Below, piece by piece: positions 9,481-19,395 of a DNA stretch of 64,000 bases. The DNA comes from Enterobacter sp. ENT03 (GTDB taxonomy: Bacteria > Pseudomonadota > Gammaproteobacteria > Enterobacterales > Enterobacteriaceae). Both the position numbers and the translations under genes were made by a program. A model generated the notes under the pieces. It did not search any database. It saw only the letters and a list, made by a program, of their open reading frames with translations, and had not been told where the DNA came from. The stretch spans positions 124,001 to 188,000 of the forward strand of contig NZ_JAHUXA010000004.1 in the NCBI RefSeq assembly GCF_019218745.1. Direction: 5' to 3'. The first letter of the stretch is position 1, and each line of letters begins with the position of its first letter.

Positions 9481-10629
9481 ATGAAAGCATTACATTTTGG
9501 CGCAGGTAATATCGGACGTGGCTTCATCGGCAAATTGCTGGCGGACGCGGGTATTGAGCTGACATTCGCCGATGTGAATCAGGCGGTGCTCGACGCCCTG
9601 AATGCCCGTCATAGCTATCAGGTTCACGTTGTCGGTGAAAATGAACAGGTGGACACCGTTTCGGGTGTTAACGCGGTCAGCAGCATTGGCGACGAGGTTA
9701 TCGATCTCATCGCGCAGGTTGATCTGGTGACCACGGCGGTTGGCCCGGTGGTGCTGGAGCGTATCGCCCCGGCTATCGCTAAAGGCCTGGCAAAACGCAA
9801 AGCCCAGGGTAACGACACGCCGCTCAATATCATCGCCTGTGAAAATATGGTGCGCGGCACCACGCAGCTGAAAGGTCACGTGTTTAACGCGCTGGCGGAA
9901 GAAGATAAAGCCTGGGTAGAAGCACATACCGGCTTTGTGGACTCCGCCGTTGACCGTATCGTGCCGCCGTCGGCCTCGGCCACCAACGATCCGCTGGAAG
10001 TGACGGTGGAAACCTTCAGCGAGTGGATCGTCGACCAGACGCAGTTCAAAGGCACGCCGCCGACCATCGCGGGTATGGAGCTGACCGATAACCTGATGGC
10101 CTTCGTTGAACGTAAACTGTTCACTCTGAACACCGGTCACGCTATTACCGCTTATCTCGGCCAGCAGGCCGGTTTGCAGACTATCCGTGACGCCATCCTC
10201 GACGAGAAAATCCGTACTGTGGTAAAAGGTGCGATGGTAGAAAGCGGTGCGGTGCTGATCAAACGTTATGGTTTCGACACGCAGAAACACGCCGCCTATA
10301 TCCAGAAAATTTTGGGTCGTTTTGAAAATCCTTATCTGAAAGATGATGTGGAGCGCGTTGGTCGTCAGCCGCTGCGTAAACTGAGCGCGGGCGATCGCCT
10401 GATCAAACCGCTGCTGGGCACGCTGGAATATGATCTGCCGCATCACAACCTGGTGCTGGGCATTGCCGCGGCGATGCACTATCGCAGCGAGCAGGATCCG
10501 CAGGCGATTGAACTGGCACAGCTGATAGAAGAGAAAGGCCCGCAGGCTGCGCTGGCGCAGATTTCCGGTCTGGACGCGACGAGCGACGTCGTGGCAGAGG
10601 CGGTAAACGCGTACAACGCAAAGGCATGA
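9481..10629 (+). CDS. mtlD: Mannitol-1-phosphate 5-dehydrogenase
   Basis: 382 residues, as in E. coli MtlD. It oxidises mannitol-1-phosphate to fructose-6-phosphate with NAD+. The N-terminal Rossmann motif G-A-G-N-I-G-R-G begins at residue 7, and the long-chain polyol dehydrogenase catalytic segment [10 protein letters not shown] lies near residue 215. I chose 9481 over an in-frame ATG at 9466 because it gives the family N-terminus M-K-A-L-H-F-G-A-G and has AAGG at 9469-9472. It follows mtlA after the palindromic repeat and overlaps the mtlR start by four bases. Confidence 0.98.
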   Translation: MKALHFGAGNIGRGFIGKLLADAGIELTFADVNQAVLDALNARHSYQVHVVGENEQVDTVSGVNAVSSIGDEVIDLIAQVDLVTTAVGPVVLERIAPAIAKGLAKRKAQGNDTPLNIIACENMVRGTTQLKGHVFNALAEEDKAWVEAHTGFVDSAVDRIVPPSASATNDPLEVTVETFSEWIVDQTQFKGTPPTIAGMELTDNLMAFVERKLFTLNTGHAITAYLGQQAGLQTIRDAILDEKIRTVVKGAMVESGAVLIKRYGFDTQKHAAYIQKILGRFENPYLKDDVERVGRQPLRKLSAGDRLIKPLLGTLEYDLPHHNLVLGIAAAMHYRSEQDPQAIELAQLIEEKGPQAALAQISGLDATSDVVAEAVNAYNAKA

Positions 10630-11216
10630 TGCCAAACCCGGCGCGGAGCCTTCCGCGCCTGAACAACAGATTGTCGGATATGCAGGCAATAATGGAAGAA
10701 ACCCAGGCCTTTGAAAACCGTGTGCTTGAGCGTCTTAATGCAGGCAAAACCGTACGCAGCTTTTTGATTGCCGCCGTCGAGTTACTCACCGAAGCGGTAA
10801 ATATTCTGGTGCTTCAGGTTTTTCGCAAAGACGATTACGCGGTGAAATATGCCGTTGAGCCGCTGCTTGACGGCGACGGCCCGCTGGGCGATTTGTCTGT
10901 GCGCTTAAAACTCATTTACGGGCTTGGCGTGATCAGCCGCCTGGAATATGAGGACGCCGAACTGCTGATGGCGCTGCGGGAAGAGCTGAACCACGACGGC
11001 AGCGAATACGCGTTTACTGACGACGAGATCTTAGGCCCCTTCGGTGAGCTGCACTGCGTTGCCGCCCTGCCGCCTGCGCCGCCGTTTGATCTCAGCGATG
11101 CCGACCTCTACGCGATGCAAAAGCAGCGTTATCAACAGATTGTGCGATCCACCATGGTGCTTTCCCTGACAGAGCTGATCTCCCGTATCAGCCTGAAAAA
11201 AGCCTTTCAGAAGTAA
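10626..11216 (+). CDS. mtlR: Mannitol operon repressor MtlR
   Basis: 196 residues (195 in E. coli). MtlR represses the mannitol operon although it has no canonical helix-turn-helix; its family is largely helical and is thought to act through partner proteins. The core is nearly identical to E. coli MtlR, for example [15 protein letters not shown] and [11 protein letters not shown]. The first 12 residues differ. The start overlaps the mtlD stop (ATGA), so translation is probably coupled. A second ATG three bases on (10629) is an equally possible start. Confidence 0.95.
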   Translation: MMPNPARSLPRLNNRLSDMQAIMEETQAFENRVLERLNAGKTVRSFLIAAVELLTEAVNILVLQVFRKDDYAVKYAVEPLLDGDGPLGDLSVRLKLIYGLGVISRLEYEDAELLMALREELNHDGSEYAFTDDEILGPFGELHCVAALPPAPPFDLSDADLYAMQKQRYQQIVRSTMVLSLTELISRISLKKAFQK

Positions 11217-11275
11217 CCGCCCGCGGATTAGTGTATCCTTAGCGCAATATCTCCCCGATTTAGAGTCCAATTGTC

Positions 11276-11638
11276 ATGAAAGAAGTTGAAAAGAGTGAAA
11301 TTAAACGCCTGAGCGATCGCCTTGACGCCATCCGCCACCAGCAGGCCGCGATCTCGCTGGCCGAAGCCGCCGACAAATACGCCGAGCTGGAAAAAGAAAA
11401 AGAGACGCTGGAAGGTGAAATCGCCCGTCTGCGCGCCCTGCATGGGCACAAGCTGAGCAAAGATGCGCAGAAACTGGCAGACATGCCGTTCCGCCGCGCG
11501 ATCACCAAAAAAGAACAGGCCGACATGGGCAAGCTGAAGAAAAGCGTGCGTGGCCTGGTGGTGGTGCATCCGATGACCGAGCTAGGTCGCGAGATGGAAC
11601 TGAAAGAGATGACCGGCTTTTCGAAAACCGAATTCTGA
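11276..11638 (+). CDS. yibL: Ribosome-associated protein YibL (DUF2810)
   Basis: 120 residues, the same as E. coli YibL. The sequence is highly charged and predicted mostly helical, with a coiled-coil-like stretch at about residues 20-60 ([14 protein letters not shown]) and a basic middle section (F-R-R-A-I-T-K-K). The E. coli protein has been found with ribosomes, but its role is not defined. It is 59 bases downstream of mtlR, probably with its own promoter, and is followed at once by a strong terminator. Confidence 0.93.
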   Translation: MKEVEKSEIKRLSDRLDAIRHQQAAISLAEAADKYAELEKEKETLEGEIARLRALHGHKLSKDAQKLADMPFRRAITKKEQADMGKLKKSVRGLVVVHPMTELGREMELKEMTGFSKTEF

Positions 11639-11651
11639 ACCCCGCTTTCTG

Positions 11652-11679
11652 ACCTCTCCCCACCGGCGGGAGAGGTTTT
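11652..11679 (+). terminator. Rho-independent terminator after yibL
   Basis: ACCTCTCCC (11652-11660) pairs with GGGAGAGGT (11668-11676) around a seven-base loop and is followed by TTT. It closes the mtl/yibL transcript before the lld control region. Confidence 0.85.
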
Positions 11680-11700
11680 ATCTGTGTTCCCCGCCTGATG

Positions 11701-11711
11701 TGGTCCTACCA
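11701..11711. promoter_or_regulatory. Candidate LldR operator O1
   Basis: TGGTCCTACCA fits the TNGTNNNACNA operator of the FadR branch of GntR regulators, to which LldR belongs. It lies 213 bases upstream of the lldP start. A possible promoter with TTGCCA at 11769-11774 lies downstream of it. Confidence 0.6.
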
Positions 11712-11826
11712 ATTCTTTCCCTCAGCCTTTGTTCGCTCACAAAACCCCAATTTCACGTTACACATGCATTGCCAGTCAATAACATTTGGTTAACCATTCA
11801 TTGTCATTAACCCTACAACCCTTAAC

Positions 11827-11837
11827 TGGCAGGGCCA
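11827..11837. promoter_or_regulatory. Candidate degenerate LldR operator O2
   Basis: TGGCAGGGCCA is a palindrome of the same size as the upstream site but with GC in place of the central GT/AC steps. Its centre is 126 bases from that of O1, close to the spacing I recall for the two E. coli LldR operators that flank the promoter. The spacing is the main support. Confidence 0.35.
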
Positions 11838-11913
11838 CTTTTACAGACAATGTGACGCGAAGCTGAGCGCAGACTCACCGCGCGACAGGATGAATGGCCC
11901 TCAGGAGATCTCC

Positions 11914-13569
11914 ATGAGCCTCTGGCAACAAAACTACGATCCGGCAGGGAATCTGTGGCTGTCGAGCCTTATCGCCTCGTTACCGATCCTGTTTTTCTTC
12001 TTTGCCTTAATTCAGCTCAAGCTGAAAGGCTATATCGCCGCCAGCTGGACAGTAGCCATCGCGCTGGCCGTTGCGCTGTTCTTCTACGATATGCCGGTGG
12101 ACAACGCGCTCGCCTCGGTGGTGTACGGCTTCTTTTACGGCCTGTGGCCGATTGCGTGGATCATCATCGCGGCAGTTTTCGTCTATAAAATCTCGGTCAA
12201 AACCGGGCAGTTCGAGATCATCCGCTCATCCATCCTTTCGATTACACCGGACCAGCGCCTGCAAATGCTGATCGTCGGCTTCTCGTTCGGGGCCTTTCTG
12301 GAAGGGGCCGCCGGCTTTGGCGCGCCGGTCGCCATTACCGCCGCGTTGCTGGTGGGGCTGGGCTTTAAACCACTCTATGCCGCCGGGCTTTGCCTGATCG
12401 TGAACACCGCGCCGGTGGCCTTTGGCGCGATGGGCATCCCGATCCTCGTGGCAGGCCAGGTGACCGGGCTGGACAGCTTTGAAATCGGCCAGATGGTGGG
12501 CCGCCAGTTGCCGTTCCTGACGATCATCGTGCTGTTCTGGATCATGGCGATTATGGACGGCTGGCGCGGCGTGAAGGAAACCTGGCCGGCGGTGATGGTG
12601 GCAGGCGGCTCCTTTGCCATCGCCCAGTACCTCAGCTCTAACTTTATCGGGCCGGAACTGCCGGACATTATCTCGTCGCTGGTTTCGCTGGTATGCCTGA
12701 CGCTGTTCCTGCGTCGCTGGCAGCCGGTGCGTATTTTCCGCTTTGACGATGTGAATGCCACTGCGGGGGATGCCGCCGTTACGCCGAAACACTACTCCCG
12801 CGGGCAAATCCTGCGCGCCTGGTCACCGTTCCTGTTTTTGACCGCCACCGTTACCCTGTGGAGTATTCCGCCGTTCAAAGCGCTGTTTGCGCCGGGCGGC
12901 GCGATGTATGACTGGGTGATCAACATTTCTGTGCCGCATCTGGATAAGCTGGTGGCGCGTATGCCGCCGGTGGTGAACGCGGCCACGCCTTATGCGGCGG
13001 TGTATAAATTCGACTGGTTCTCTGCCACCGGCACGGCCATTCTGTTCGCAGCGCTGATCTCCATCGTCTGGTTGCGCATGAAACCGAAAGACGCGCTCGT
13101 CACCTTCGGCAGCACGCTGAAAGAGCTGGCGCTGCCGATTTACTCCATTGGCATGGTGCTGGCGTTCGCGTTTATCTCCAACTATTCCGGGCTGTCCTCA
13201 ACGCTGGCGCTGGCACTTTCCCATACCGGTCATGCGTTTACCTTTTTCTCGCCGTTCCTCGGCTGGCTGGGGGTGTTCCTGACCGGCTCCGATACCTCAT
13301 CAAACGCGCTTTTTGCTGCGCTGCAGGCGACCGCCGCCCAGCAAATCGGCGTCTCGGATGTGCTGCTGGTGGCGGCGAACACCACCGGCGGCGTGACTGG
13401 CAAGATGATTTCGCCGCAGTCTATCGCCATCGCCTGCGCAGCGGTGGGACTGGTGGGCAAAGAATCCGACCTGTTCCGCTTTACCGTTAAACACAGCCTG
13501 ATTTTCACCTGCATGGTGGGGGTGATCACGACACTACAAGCCTACGTTCTGACCTGGATGATCCCATGA
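11914..13569 (+). CDS. lldP: L-lactate permease
   Basis: 551 residues from the start at 11914, identical in length to E. coli LldP; the upstream ATG at 11890 would add eight residues and lies in the leader. AGGAG sits at 11902-11906. The protein is an inner-membrane lactate/glycolate:proton symporter of the LctP family with about 12 or more membrane helices. The conserved core [12 protein letters not shown] near residue 130 and the C-terminal [12 protein letters not shown] are intact. It is the first gene of lldPRD, overlapping lldR by four bases. LldR-type operators lie in the 275-base upstream gap. Confidence 0.98.
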   Translation: MSLWQQNYDPAGNLWLSSLIASLPILFFFFALIQLKLKGYIAASWTVAIALAVALFFYDMPVDNALASVVYGFFYGLWPIAWIIIAAVFVYKISVKTGQFEIIRSSILSITPDQRLQMLIVGFSFGAFLEGAAGFGAPVAITAALLVGLGFKPLYAAGLCLIVNTAPVAFGAMGIPILVAGQVTGLDSFEIGQMVGRQLPFLTIIVLFWIMAIMDGWRGVKETWPAVMVAGGSFAIAQYLSSNFIGPELPDIISSLVSLVCLTLFLRRWQPVRIFRFDDVNATAGDAAVTPKHYSRGQILRAWSPFLFLTATVTLWSIPPFKALFAPGGAMYDWVINISVPHLDKLVARMPPVVNAATPYAAVYKFDWFSATGTAILFAALISIVWLRMKPKDALVTFGSTLKELALPIYSIGMVLAFAFISNYSGLSSTLALALSHTGHAFTFFSPFLGWLGVFLTGSDTSSNALFAALQATAAQQIGVSDVLLVAANTTGGVTGKMISPQSIAIACAAVGLVGKESDLFRFTVKHSLIFTCMVGVITTLQAYVLTWMIP

Positions 13570-14309
13570 TAGTGATGCCCGTGCGTCTGTCCGACACCAT
13601 CGCCGATCGCTTGCGTGCGCTGATAGATGAACAGCAGCTTGAGCCAGGGGCGCGCTTGCCCGCCGAGCGCAAGCTGGCGGCGCAGTTGGGCGTCTCCCGC
13701 AATTCCCTGCGGGAGGCGATTGCGAAGCTTATCAGTGAAGGCGTGCTGCTCAGCCGACGCGGCGGCGGCACTTTTGTGCACTGGCCGCAGGAAGACTGGT
13801 CCGAGCAAAACATTGTCTATCCGCTAAAAACGCTGATGGCGGACGATCCGGATTACAGCTTCGACATTCTGGAAGCCCGCCATGCGATTGAGGCGAGCAC
13901 GGCCTGGCATGCCGCCCTGCGCGCCACCGCCGCAGATAAAGAAAAAATTCAGCTCTGCTTTGATGCCACCCTGAGTGATGACCCGGATCTGGCCTCGCAG
14001 GCGGATGTGCGCTTTCACTTAGCCATCGCTGAAGCGTCCCACAATGTGGTGCTGTTGCAGACCATGCGCGGCTTCTTCGATCTGCTGCAACTGTCGGTGA
14101 AACAGAGCCGCCAGCGGATGTATTTCGTGCCGCCGGTGTTCGCGCAGCTCACCGAACAGCATCAGGCGGTAATGGATGCCATTATGGCCGGTGACGCCGA
14201 CGGCGCGCGTAAGGCGATGATGCTGCATCTGGAATTTGTGCATACCACCATTAAACGATTCGATGAGGATCAGGCCCGCCAGGCGCGCATCACTCGCCTG
14301 CCCGGTTAA
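13566..14309 (+). CDS. lldR: L-lactate-responsive GntR/FadR-type regulator
   Basis: 247 residues against 258 in E. coli. The N-terminal winged helix-turn-helix (about residues 6-70, with [21 protein letters not shown]) is followed by an FCD effector domain whose metal-ligand residues are in [14 protein letters not shown]. LldR represses lldPRD and is relieved, or turned into an activator, by L-lactate. The protein stops after A-R-I-T-R-L-P-G and so lacks the charged tail of about 11 residues found in E. coli. It overlaps lldP by four bases and leads into lldD 26 bases later. Confidence 0.96.
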   Translation: MIVMPVRLSDTIADRLRALIDEQQLEPGARLPAERKLAAQLGVSRNSLREAIAKLISEGVLLSRRGGGTFVHWPQEDWSEQNIVYPLKTLMADDPDYSFDILEARHAIEASTAWHAALRATAADKEKIQLCFDATLSDDPDLASQADVRFHLAIAEASHNVVLLQTMRGFFDLLQLSVKQSRQRMYFVPPVFAQLTEQHQAVMDAIMAGDADGARKAMMLHLEFVHTTIKRFDEDQARQARITRLPG

Positions 14310-14335
14310 CCCAATGAACTGTCAGGGAGAAACCC

Positions 14336-15520
14336 ATGATTATTTCCGCAGCCAGTGATTACCGTGCCGCAGCACAGCGTATCCTGCCGCCCTTTCTTTT
14401 CCATTACATCGATGGCGGTGCCTACGCGGAATATACGCTGCGCCGCAACGTGGAAGATCTCTCGCAGGTGGCGCTGCGCCAGCGCGTGCTGAAAAACATG
14501 TCCGATCTGAGCCTGGAAACCACGCTGTTTAACGAAAAGTTGTCGATGCCGGTGGCGCTGGCCCCGGTGGGGCTGTGCGGCATGTACGCGCGGCGCGGCG
14601 AAGTGCAGGCGGCCGCGGCAGCCGATGCCAAAGGCATCCCTTTCACCCTGTCGACGGTATCCGTCTGCCCGATTGAAGAGGTCGCCCCGACGATTAAGCG
14701 TCCGATGTGGTTCCAGCTGTACGTGCTGCGGGATCGCGGGTTTATGCGAAACGCGCTGGAGCGCGCCAAAGCGGCAGGATGTTCAACGCTGGTGTTTACC
14801 GTCGATATGCCGACACCGGGCGCACGCTACCGGGATGCGCATTCCGGTATGAGCGGTGCCAACGCGGCGATGCGCCGTTACTGGCAGGCGGTAACACATC
14901 CGCAGTGGGCGTGGGACGTCGGCGTTAATGGTCGCCCTCACGATCTGGGCAACATCTCCACTTACCTCGGCAAGCCGACCGGACTGGAGGATTATATTGG
15001 CTGGCTGGCGAATAACTTCGATCCGTCCATCTCCTGGAAAGACCTGGAGTGGATCCGCGAATTCTGGGACGGCCCGATGGTGATCAAGGGGATCCTCGAT
15101 GCAGACGATGCGCGCGATGCGGTTCGTTTTGGCGCAGACGGCATTGTGGTGTCGAACCACGGCGGGCGTCAGCTGGACGGCGTGCTCTCGTCTGCCCGCG
15201 CGCTGCCGGCGATTGCCGATGCGGTGAAAGGTGACATCGCGATCCTCGCAGACAGCGGCATCCGTAACGGGCTGGACGTGGTGCGAATGATCGCCCTGGG
15301 CGCAGATACCGTGCTGCTGGGCCGTGCCTATCTGTATGCGCTGGCGACCCACGGTCAGGCGGGAGTGGCGAACCTGCTGAACCTGATCGAAAAAGAGATG
15401 CGCGTGGCGATGACGTTAACCGGCGCACGTTCGATAAGCGAAATCAGCCGCGACTCGCTGGTGCAGAACGTTGAGCATGAATCGGTGTTTGCGCCGGTGA
15501 AAACAGGCGATGCCGCCTGA
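14336..15520 (+). CDS. lldD: FMN-dependent L-lactate dehydrogenase
   Basis: 394 residues (396 in E. coli). This membrane-associated flavoenzyme oxidises L-lactate to pyruvate and passes electrons to the quinone pool. The TIM-barrel FMN fold of the glycolate oxidase family is clear: S-T-V-S-V near residue 105, the catalytic His and substrate-binding Arg in [11 protein letters not shown] near residue 275, and the phosphate-binding D-S-G-I-R-N-G and L-L-G-R-A-Y segments. CAGGGAG at 14322-14328 precedes the start. It completes the lldPRD operon, which allows growth on lactate. Confidence 0.98.
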   Translation: MIISAASDYRAAAQRILPPFLFHYIDGGAYAEYTLRRNVEDLSQVALRQRVLKNMSDLSLETTLFNEKLSMPVALAPVGLCGMYARRGEVQAAAAADAKGIPFTLSTVSVCPIEEVAPTIKRPMWFQLYVLRDRGFMRNALERAKAAGCSTLVFTVDMPTPGARYRDAHSGMSGANAAMRRYWQAVTHPQWAWDVGVNGRPHDLGNISTYLGKPTGLEDYIGWLANNFDPSISWKDLEWIREFWDGPMVIKGILDADDARDAVRFGADGIVVSNHGGRQLDGVLSSARALPAIADAVKGDIAILADSGIRNGLDVVRMIALGADTVLLGRAYLYALATHGQAGVANLLNLIEKEMRVAMTLTGARSISEISRDSLVQNVEHESVFAPVKTGDAA

Positions 15521-15557
15521 TTTTTGCTATGCTGCCCGCCATTCTTGAGGGGGCAGC

Positions 15558-16031
15558 ATGCTGAACATTGTCTTATTCGAACCTGAAATCCCGCCGAATA
15601 CCGGGAATATTATCCGCCTGTGTGCCAACACCGGGTTTCGCCTGCACATCATTGAGCCAATGGGCTTTACCTGGGATGACAAGCGTCTGCGCCGCGCCGG
15701 GCTGGATTATCACGAATTTACCGCAGTGGTGCGTCATGCCGATCATGCCGCTTTTGTGGCGGCAGAAAATCCGCAGCGGCTGTTTGCCCTGACCACCAAA
15801 GGCACGCCGGCCCACAGCGCGGTGAGTTATCAGGACGGGGATTATCTGATGTTTGGCCCGGAGACGCGCGGTCTGCCTGCCGCTATTCTGGATGCGCTGC
15901 CCAAAGAGCAGAAGATCCGCATCCCGATGATGCCGGACAGCCGCAGCATGAACCTGTCTAATGCGGTGTCGGTGGTGGTGTATGAAGCCTGGCGTCAGCT
16001 TGGCTATCCGGGCGCGGTACTGCGCAGCTAG
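15558..16031 (+). CDS. trmL: tRNA (cytidine/uridine-2'-O)-methyltransferase TrmL
   Basis: 157 residues, equal to E. coli TrmL (YibK). This SPOUT-class enzyme methylates the 2'-O of wobble nucleotide 34 in two tRNA(Leu) isoacceptors. SPOUT motifs are intact: [12 protein letters not shown] at residues 9-20, F-G-P-E-T-R-G-L-P and the C-terminal [15 protein letters not shown] knot. A GAGG ribosome site is at 15547-15550. The gene starts 37 bases after lldD and its end faces cysE across two bases, so readthrough in either direction would give antisense RNA. Confidence 0.97.
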   Translation: MLNIVLFEPEIPPNTGNIIRLCANTGFRLHIIEPMGFTWDDKRLRRAGLDYHEFTAVVRHADHAAFVAAENPQRLFALTTKGTPAHSAVSYQDGDYLMFGPETRGLPAAILDALPKEQKIRIPMMPDSRSMNLSNAVSVVVYEAWRQLGYPGAVLRS

Positions 16032-16033
16032 CG

Positions 16034-16855
16034 TTAAATACCGTCGCCGTATTCGAAACGGTGATTCGCACCATTGAAATGCTGATCCATATCCATCGCG
16101 GGTTTGTCTGATTCCGGCTTGCCAACAATGCGGGCCGGTACACCTGCCACGGTCGTGTGCGGCGGCACCGGTTGCAACACCACGGAACCTGCGCCAATCT
16201 TCGCGCCACGCCCGACTTCGATGTTGCCGAGAATTTTCGCCCCGGCGCCAATCATTACACCTTCGCGGATCTTCGGATGGCGATCGCCGCTGGTTTTGCC
16301 GGTTCCGCCGAGCGTGACCGATTGCAGAATAGACACGTCATCTTCCACTACCGCCGTTTCGCCCACCACAATACCGGTGGCATGGTCGAGCATGATACCG
16401 CGGCCAATCTTCGCCGCCGGGTGAATATCCACCTGGAAGGACACCGACACCTGATTTTGCAGGAAAATTGCCAGCGCGCGGCGGCCCTGATTCCATAGCC
16501 AGTGACCGATACGGTAAGACTGCAGGGCGTGAAACCCTTTCAGATAGAGCAGCGGCGTGGAGTATTTATCTACCGCCGGATCACGGGTGCGCACGGCCTG
16601 AATATCGCAGGCGGCGGAGGCAATCATTTCCGGGTCAGCGGCGTAGGCTTCTTCTACCACTTCACGAATGGCAATAGCGGGCATGATCGGCGACGCCAGC
16701 TTGTTCGCCAGCATATAGCTCAGCGCGCTGCCGAGGTTTTCGTGCTTGAGTAAGGTTGCGTGATAAAAACTGGCCAACATAGGCTCACAGTCGGCCAGCG
16801 CCCGGGCTTCGGCTTTAATATTATTCCAGACGAGATCCAGTTCTTCACACGGCAT
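16034..16855 (-). CDS. cysE: Serine acetyltransferase
   Basis: 273 residues, as in E. coli CysE. It makes O-acetylserine from serine and acetyl-CoA, the first step of cysteine synthesis, and is inhibited by cysteine. After the helical N-terminal domain comes the left-handed beta-helix of hexapeptide repeats (about residues 140-235), with the catalytic pair in M-L-D-H-A-T-G near residue 157 and H-P-K-I-R near 193. The C-terminal end F-E-Y-G-D-G-I, which docks into CysK, is conserved. It is the last gene of the leftward yibN-grxC-secB-gpsA-cysE unit, 62 bases after gpsA. Confidence 0.98.
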   Translation of the reverse strand: MPCEELDLVWNNIKAEARALADCEPMLASFYHATLLKHENLGSALSYMLANKLASPIMPAIAIREVVEEAYAADPEMIASAACDIQAVRTRDPAVDKYSTPLLYLKGFHALQSYRIGHWLWNQGRRALAIFLQNQVSVSFQVDIHPAAKIGRGIMLDHATGIVVGETAVVEDDVSILQSVTLGGTGKTSGDRHPKIREGVMIGAGAKILGNIEVGRGAKIGAGSVVLQPVPPHTTVAGVPARIVGKPESDKPAMDMDQHFNGANHRFEYGDGI

Positions 16856-16917
16856 TGCATACTCCAGGCGAAATAAAATGACCGGCCACTCTGCGATGGC
16901 CGTGTCAGTGATGAGGA

Positions 16918-17946
16918 TTAGGGAGCCGGATGGCTGGTACGCTCATCCTTACGGGAGCGGCCTAACAGGGTCAATGCTGCCTCGCGCGCATTTTTTCCGC
17001 AATACAATACTTGATAAATTTCCTCGGTTATTGGCATTTCGACACCAAAGCGGTGTGCCAGCTCGCGGACTTCTTTCGTATTGCGGTACCCTTCAACGAC
17101 CTGGCCGATACTTTCCTGTGCACTTTTTACGTCCATGCCCTGACCTAACGCCATCCCGAAACGACGGTTGCGGGACTGGTTGTCAGTGCAGGTTAAGACC
17201 AGATCGCCCAGACCGGCCATGCCCATAAAGGTGGAGGGATCGGCACCCAGCGCCACGCCCAGACGGGACATTTCGGACAACCCACGGGTGATCAGCGCGG
17301 TACGCGCATTGGCACCAAAACCGATGCCGTCGGACATACCCGCGCCGATGGCAATCACGTTTTTCACCGCCCCGCCCAGCTGCACACCGATAAAATCCGG
17401 GTTGCTGTAGACGCGGAAGCTTTTGCCGCAGTGCAGCAACTGCTGCAAGTCTTCAGCAAATACCTCATCGGTGGAGGCCAGGGAAATCGCCGTTGGCAGG
17501 CCCGCCGCCAGTTCTTTGGCGAAGGTTGGCCCGGAAATCACCGCCAGCGGAATGGCATCGCCCAGCGCTTCACGCGCTACATCCTGCAACAGACGGCCCG
17601 TTTCGGCTTCTAAGCCTTTGGTCGCCCAGACCACGCGCGCGTCGTCGCGCATTAATGGTTTGATTTGTCGCAGCACGTCGCCAAAGACATGGCTTGGCAC
17701 CACCACCAGGATATTGCGACTCGCGGCAAGCGCCGTGGCTAAGTCGCTTTCAAGGTGCAGCGTATCGGGAAAGGGCACATCCGGGAGGAACGCCACGTTG
17801 CAACGATCATGTTGCAGCGTCGCGATATGTTTTGGATCGTGGCCCCAAAGCACCACTTCGTGGCCATTTCTTGCCAGGGTAATGGCAAGAGCGGTGCCGT
17901 AAGAGCCGGCACCGATCACAGTCATATGAGCATTTATCGTACTCAT
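16918..17946 (-). CDS. gpsA: Glycerol-3-phosphate dehydrogenase [NAD(P)+]
   Basis: 342 residues from 17946 (339 in E. coli); an open frame extends further upstream but runs through secB. GpsA reduces dihydroxyacetone phosphate to sn-glycerol-3-phosphate for phospholipid synthesis. The nucleotide-binding G-A-G-S-Y-G-T-A lies at about residues 11-18, the catalytic lysine in G-G-A-V-K-N-V near 195, and G-F-G-A-N-A-R-T-A follows. The A of its ATG is also the last base of the secB stop (TGATG), so translation is probably coupled. Confidence 0.98.
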   Translation of the reverse strand: MSTINAHMTVIGAGSYGTALAITLARNGHEVVLWGHDPKHIATLQHDRCNVAFLPDVPFPDTLHLESDLATALAASRNILVVVPSHVFGDVLRQIKPLMRDDARVVWATKGLEAETGRLLQDVAREALGDAIPLAVISGPTFAKELAAGLPTAISLASTDEVFAEDLQQLLHCGKSFRVYSNPDFIGVQLGGAVKNVIAIGAGMSDGIGFGANARTALITRGLSEMSRLGVALGADPSTFMGMAGLGDLVLTCTDNQSRNRRFGMALGQGMDVKSAQESIGQVVEGYRNTKEVRELAHRFGVEMPITEEIYQVLYCGKNAREAALTLLGRSRKDERTSHPAP

Positions 17947-18413
17947 CAGGCATCCTGAGGTTGTTCGGTACCTTCGCCTGCCTGCTGCTGCAAATAGTTC
18001 ATGAACAGCGCATCGAAGTTGACCGGTGCAAGGTTCAGCTGCGGGAACGTACCGCGGGAAACCAGGCTGGTGATGCATTCGCGGGCGTACGGGAACAGAA
18101 TGTTCGGGCAGTACGCGCCAAGGCAATGCGCCATCTGGGTACCTTCGATACCACCAACGGAGAAGATACCGGCCTGCTGAACTTCACACAGGAATGCCGT
18201 TTCTTCACCCAGGCTTGCAGTCACAGTGACACGCAGCACCACTTCATAAACGTCGTCAGCGAGCTGGCTGGAAGCGGTGTCCAGATCCAGTTTTACTTCC
18301 GGCTGCCAGTCTTTCTGGAAGACGTGCGGCGCATTAGGCGCTTCGAAAGACACATCCTTGGTGTAAATGCGTTGGATCTGGAAAGCCATTTCGGTGTTAT
18401 TTTGTTCTGACAT
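17946..18413 (-). CDS. secB: Protein-export chaperone SecB
   Basis: 155 residues, as in E. coli. This tetrameric cytoplasmic chaperone holds preproteins unfolded and hands them to SecA. The sequence is conserved throughout, including [16 protein letters not shown] near the N-terminus, the acidic surface that docks on SecA, and [12 protein letters not shown] near the C-terminus. It lies between grxC and gpsA, sharing one base with the gpsA start. Confidence 0.98.
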   Translation of the reverse strand: MSEQNNTEMAFQIQRIYTKDVSFEAPNAPHVFQKDWQPEVKLDLDTASSQLADDVYEVVLRVTVTASLGEETAFLCEVQQAGIFSVGGIEGTQMAHCLGAYCPNILFPYARECITSLVSRGTFPQLNLAPVNFDALFMNYLQQQAGEGTEQPQDA

Positions 18414-18446
18414 GAGTAAAACCCTTAGTGTTGTCCTAAATACGCT

Positions 18447-18698
18447 TTAGCGTAACAGGGGATCGAGTCCACCACGCGCGTCCAGCGCATACAAGTCGTC
18501 ACAGCCGCCAATGTGCTGTGCATCAATAAAAATCTGCGGCACGGTCGTACGGCCACTACGTTGAATCATCTCTTCACGCTTCACCGCATCACCATCAATC
18601 GGCAGCTCTTCAAAGGCAACGCCTTTGCTGTTGAGCAGCGCTTTTGCACGATGGCAAAAAGGGCAGGTCGCTTTGGTATAGATTTCAATGTTGGCCAT
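18447..18698 (-). CDS. grxC: Glutaredoxin 3
   Basis: 83 residues, as in E. coli. This is a small thioredoxin-fold protein that reduces disulfides and glutathionylated proteins at the cost of glutathione. The active site at residues 12-15 reads C-P-F-C rather than the C-P-Y-C of E. coli Grx3; both cysteines are present, so activity should be kept. The cis-proline loop T-V-P-Q-I-F and the glutathione-binding G-G-C-D-D are intact. It lies 20 bases after yibN and 33 bases before secB. Confidence 0.97.
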   Translation of the reverse strand: MANIEIYTKATCPFCHRAKALLNSKGVAFEELPIDGDAVKREEMIQRSGRTTVPQIFIDAQHIGGCDDLYALDARGGLDPLLR

Positions 18699-18718
18699 GA
18701 CTGCACTCCACTTGTGAT

Positions 18719-19150
18719 TTATTTACCGCGCACCAGCGGGAGGTTTTCACCACTCCAGCCAGCTACGCCATCTTTCAGTACATAGACCCGCTCGAAGCCC
18801 GCTTTAATCAGCTCACTTGCCGGGGCTTGCGCCTGCATACCGGTGCCATCAACTACAATAATGGGTTTGCTTTTGCTTTTCTCAAGCTCACCGAGGTTAT
18901 TGGCTTTAATGTCGTTGGGCAGCAAATTGACGGCACCCGCGATGTGACCTTTGCGGAAATCGTCACGCTGACGCAGATCCACAACCACGGCATCTTCTTT
19001 GTTAATCAGACGCGTTGCTTCACCACGCGTGATGATTTTAACTTTCGATACCAGACCTTTGAAGGTGGTGAACAGCACCGCCGCCAGTAAGACAACCCAT
19101 CCGATACAAAGTATGGGGTGACGGCTAACAAATTGCATAATTTCTTGCAT
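18719..19150 (-). CDS. yibN: Rhodanese-domain membrane protein YibN
   Basis: 143 residues from the ATG at 19150, the E. coli YibN length; a TTG at 19162 is an alternative that adds four residues. One N-terminal membrane helix (about residues 12-30) is followed by a single rhodanese domain. The position of the usual catalytic cysteine reads D-G-T-G-M-Q-A-Q with no cysteine, so sulfur transfer by the classic mechanism is unlikely; the E. coli protein has G-M-Q-C-Q at this place. It heads the leftward yibN-grxC-secB-gpsA-cysE unit. Function is unsettled; links to membrane protein insertion have been proposed in E. coli. Confidence 0.93.
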   Translation of the reverse strand: MQEIMQFVSRHPILCIGWVVLLAAVLFTTFKGLVSKVKIITRGEATRLINKEDAVVVDLRQRDDFRKGHIAGAVNLLPNDIKANNLGELEKSKSKPIIVVDGTGMQAQAPASELIKAGFERVYVLKDGVAGWSGENLPLVRGK

Positions 19151-19395
19151 GGAGGGCAACAACTCCCGACTCAGTGATTAAAAACCAGGGAAGGAGTATA
19201 CCTGTGCGGTGTAGCAAATACAGCCAGCGAGCACAACGGAATGCATTTTCTGCGGCGCGTTACGAAAAAAATGCTTAAAGCCATTAAAAACACCGCCCTT
19301 CCCCCTACCAATCTTTGATCTTCTGCGGCTATTTGATCGATTCAGCTGTAGTAAAATTACGCAAATTTTTGACTCATGAGCATGAGGTTGTCGCA

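Noticed and set aside
9490-10689. 399-codon minus-strand open frame opposite mtlD
   Set aside because: A shadow of the well-conserved mtlD; the translation matches no family.
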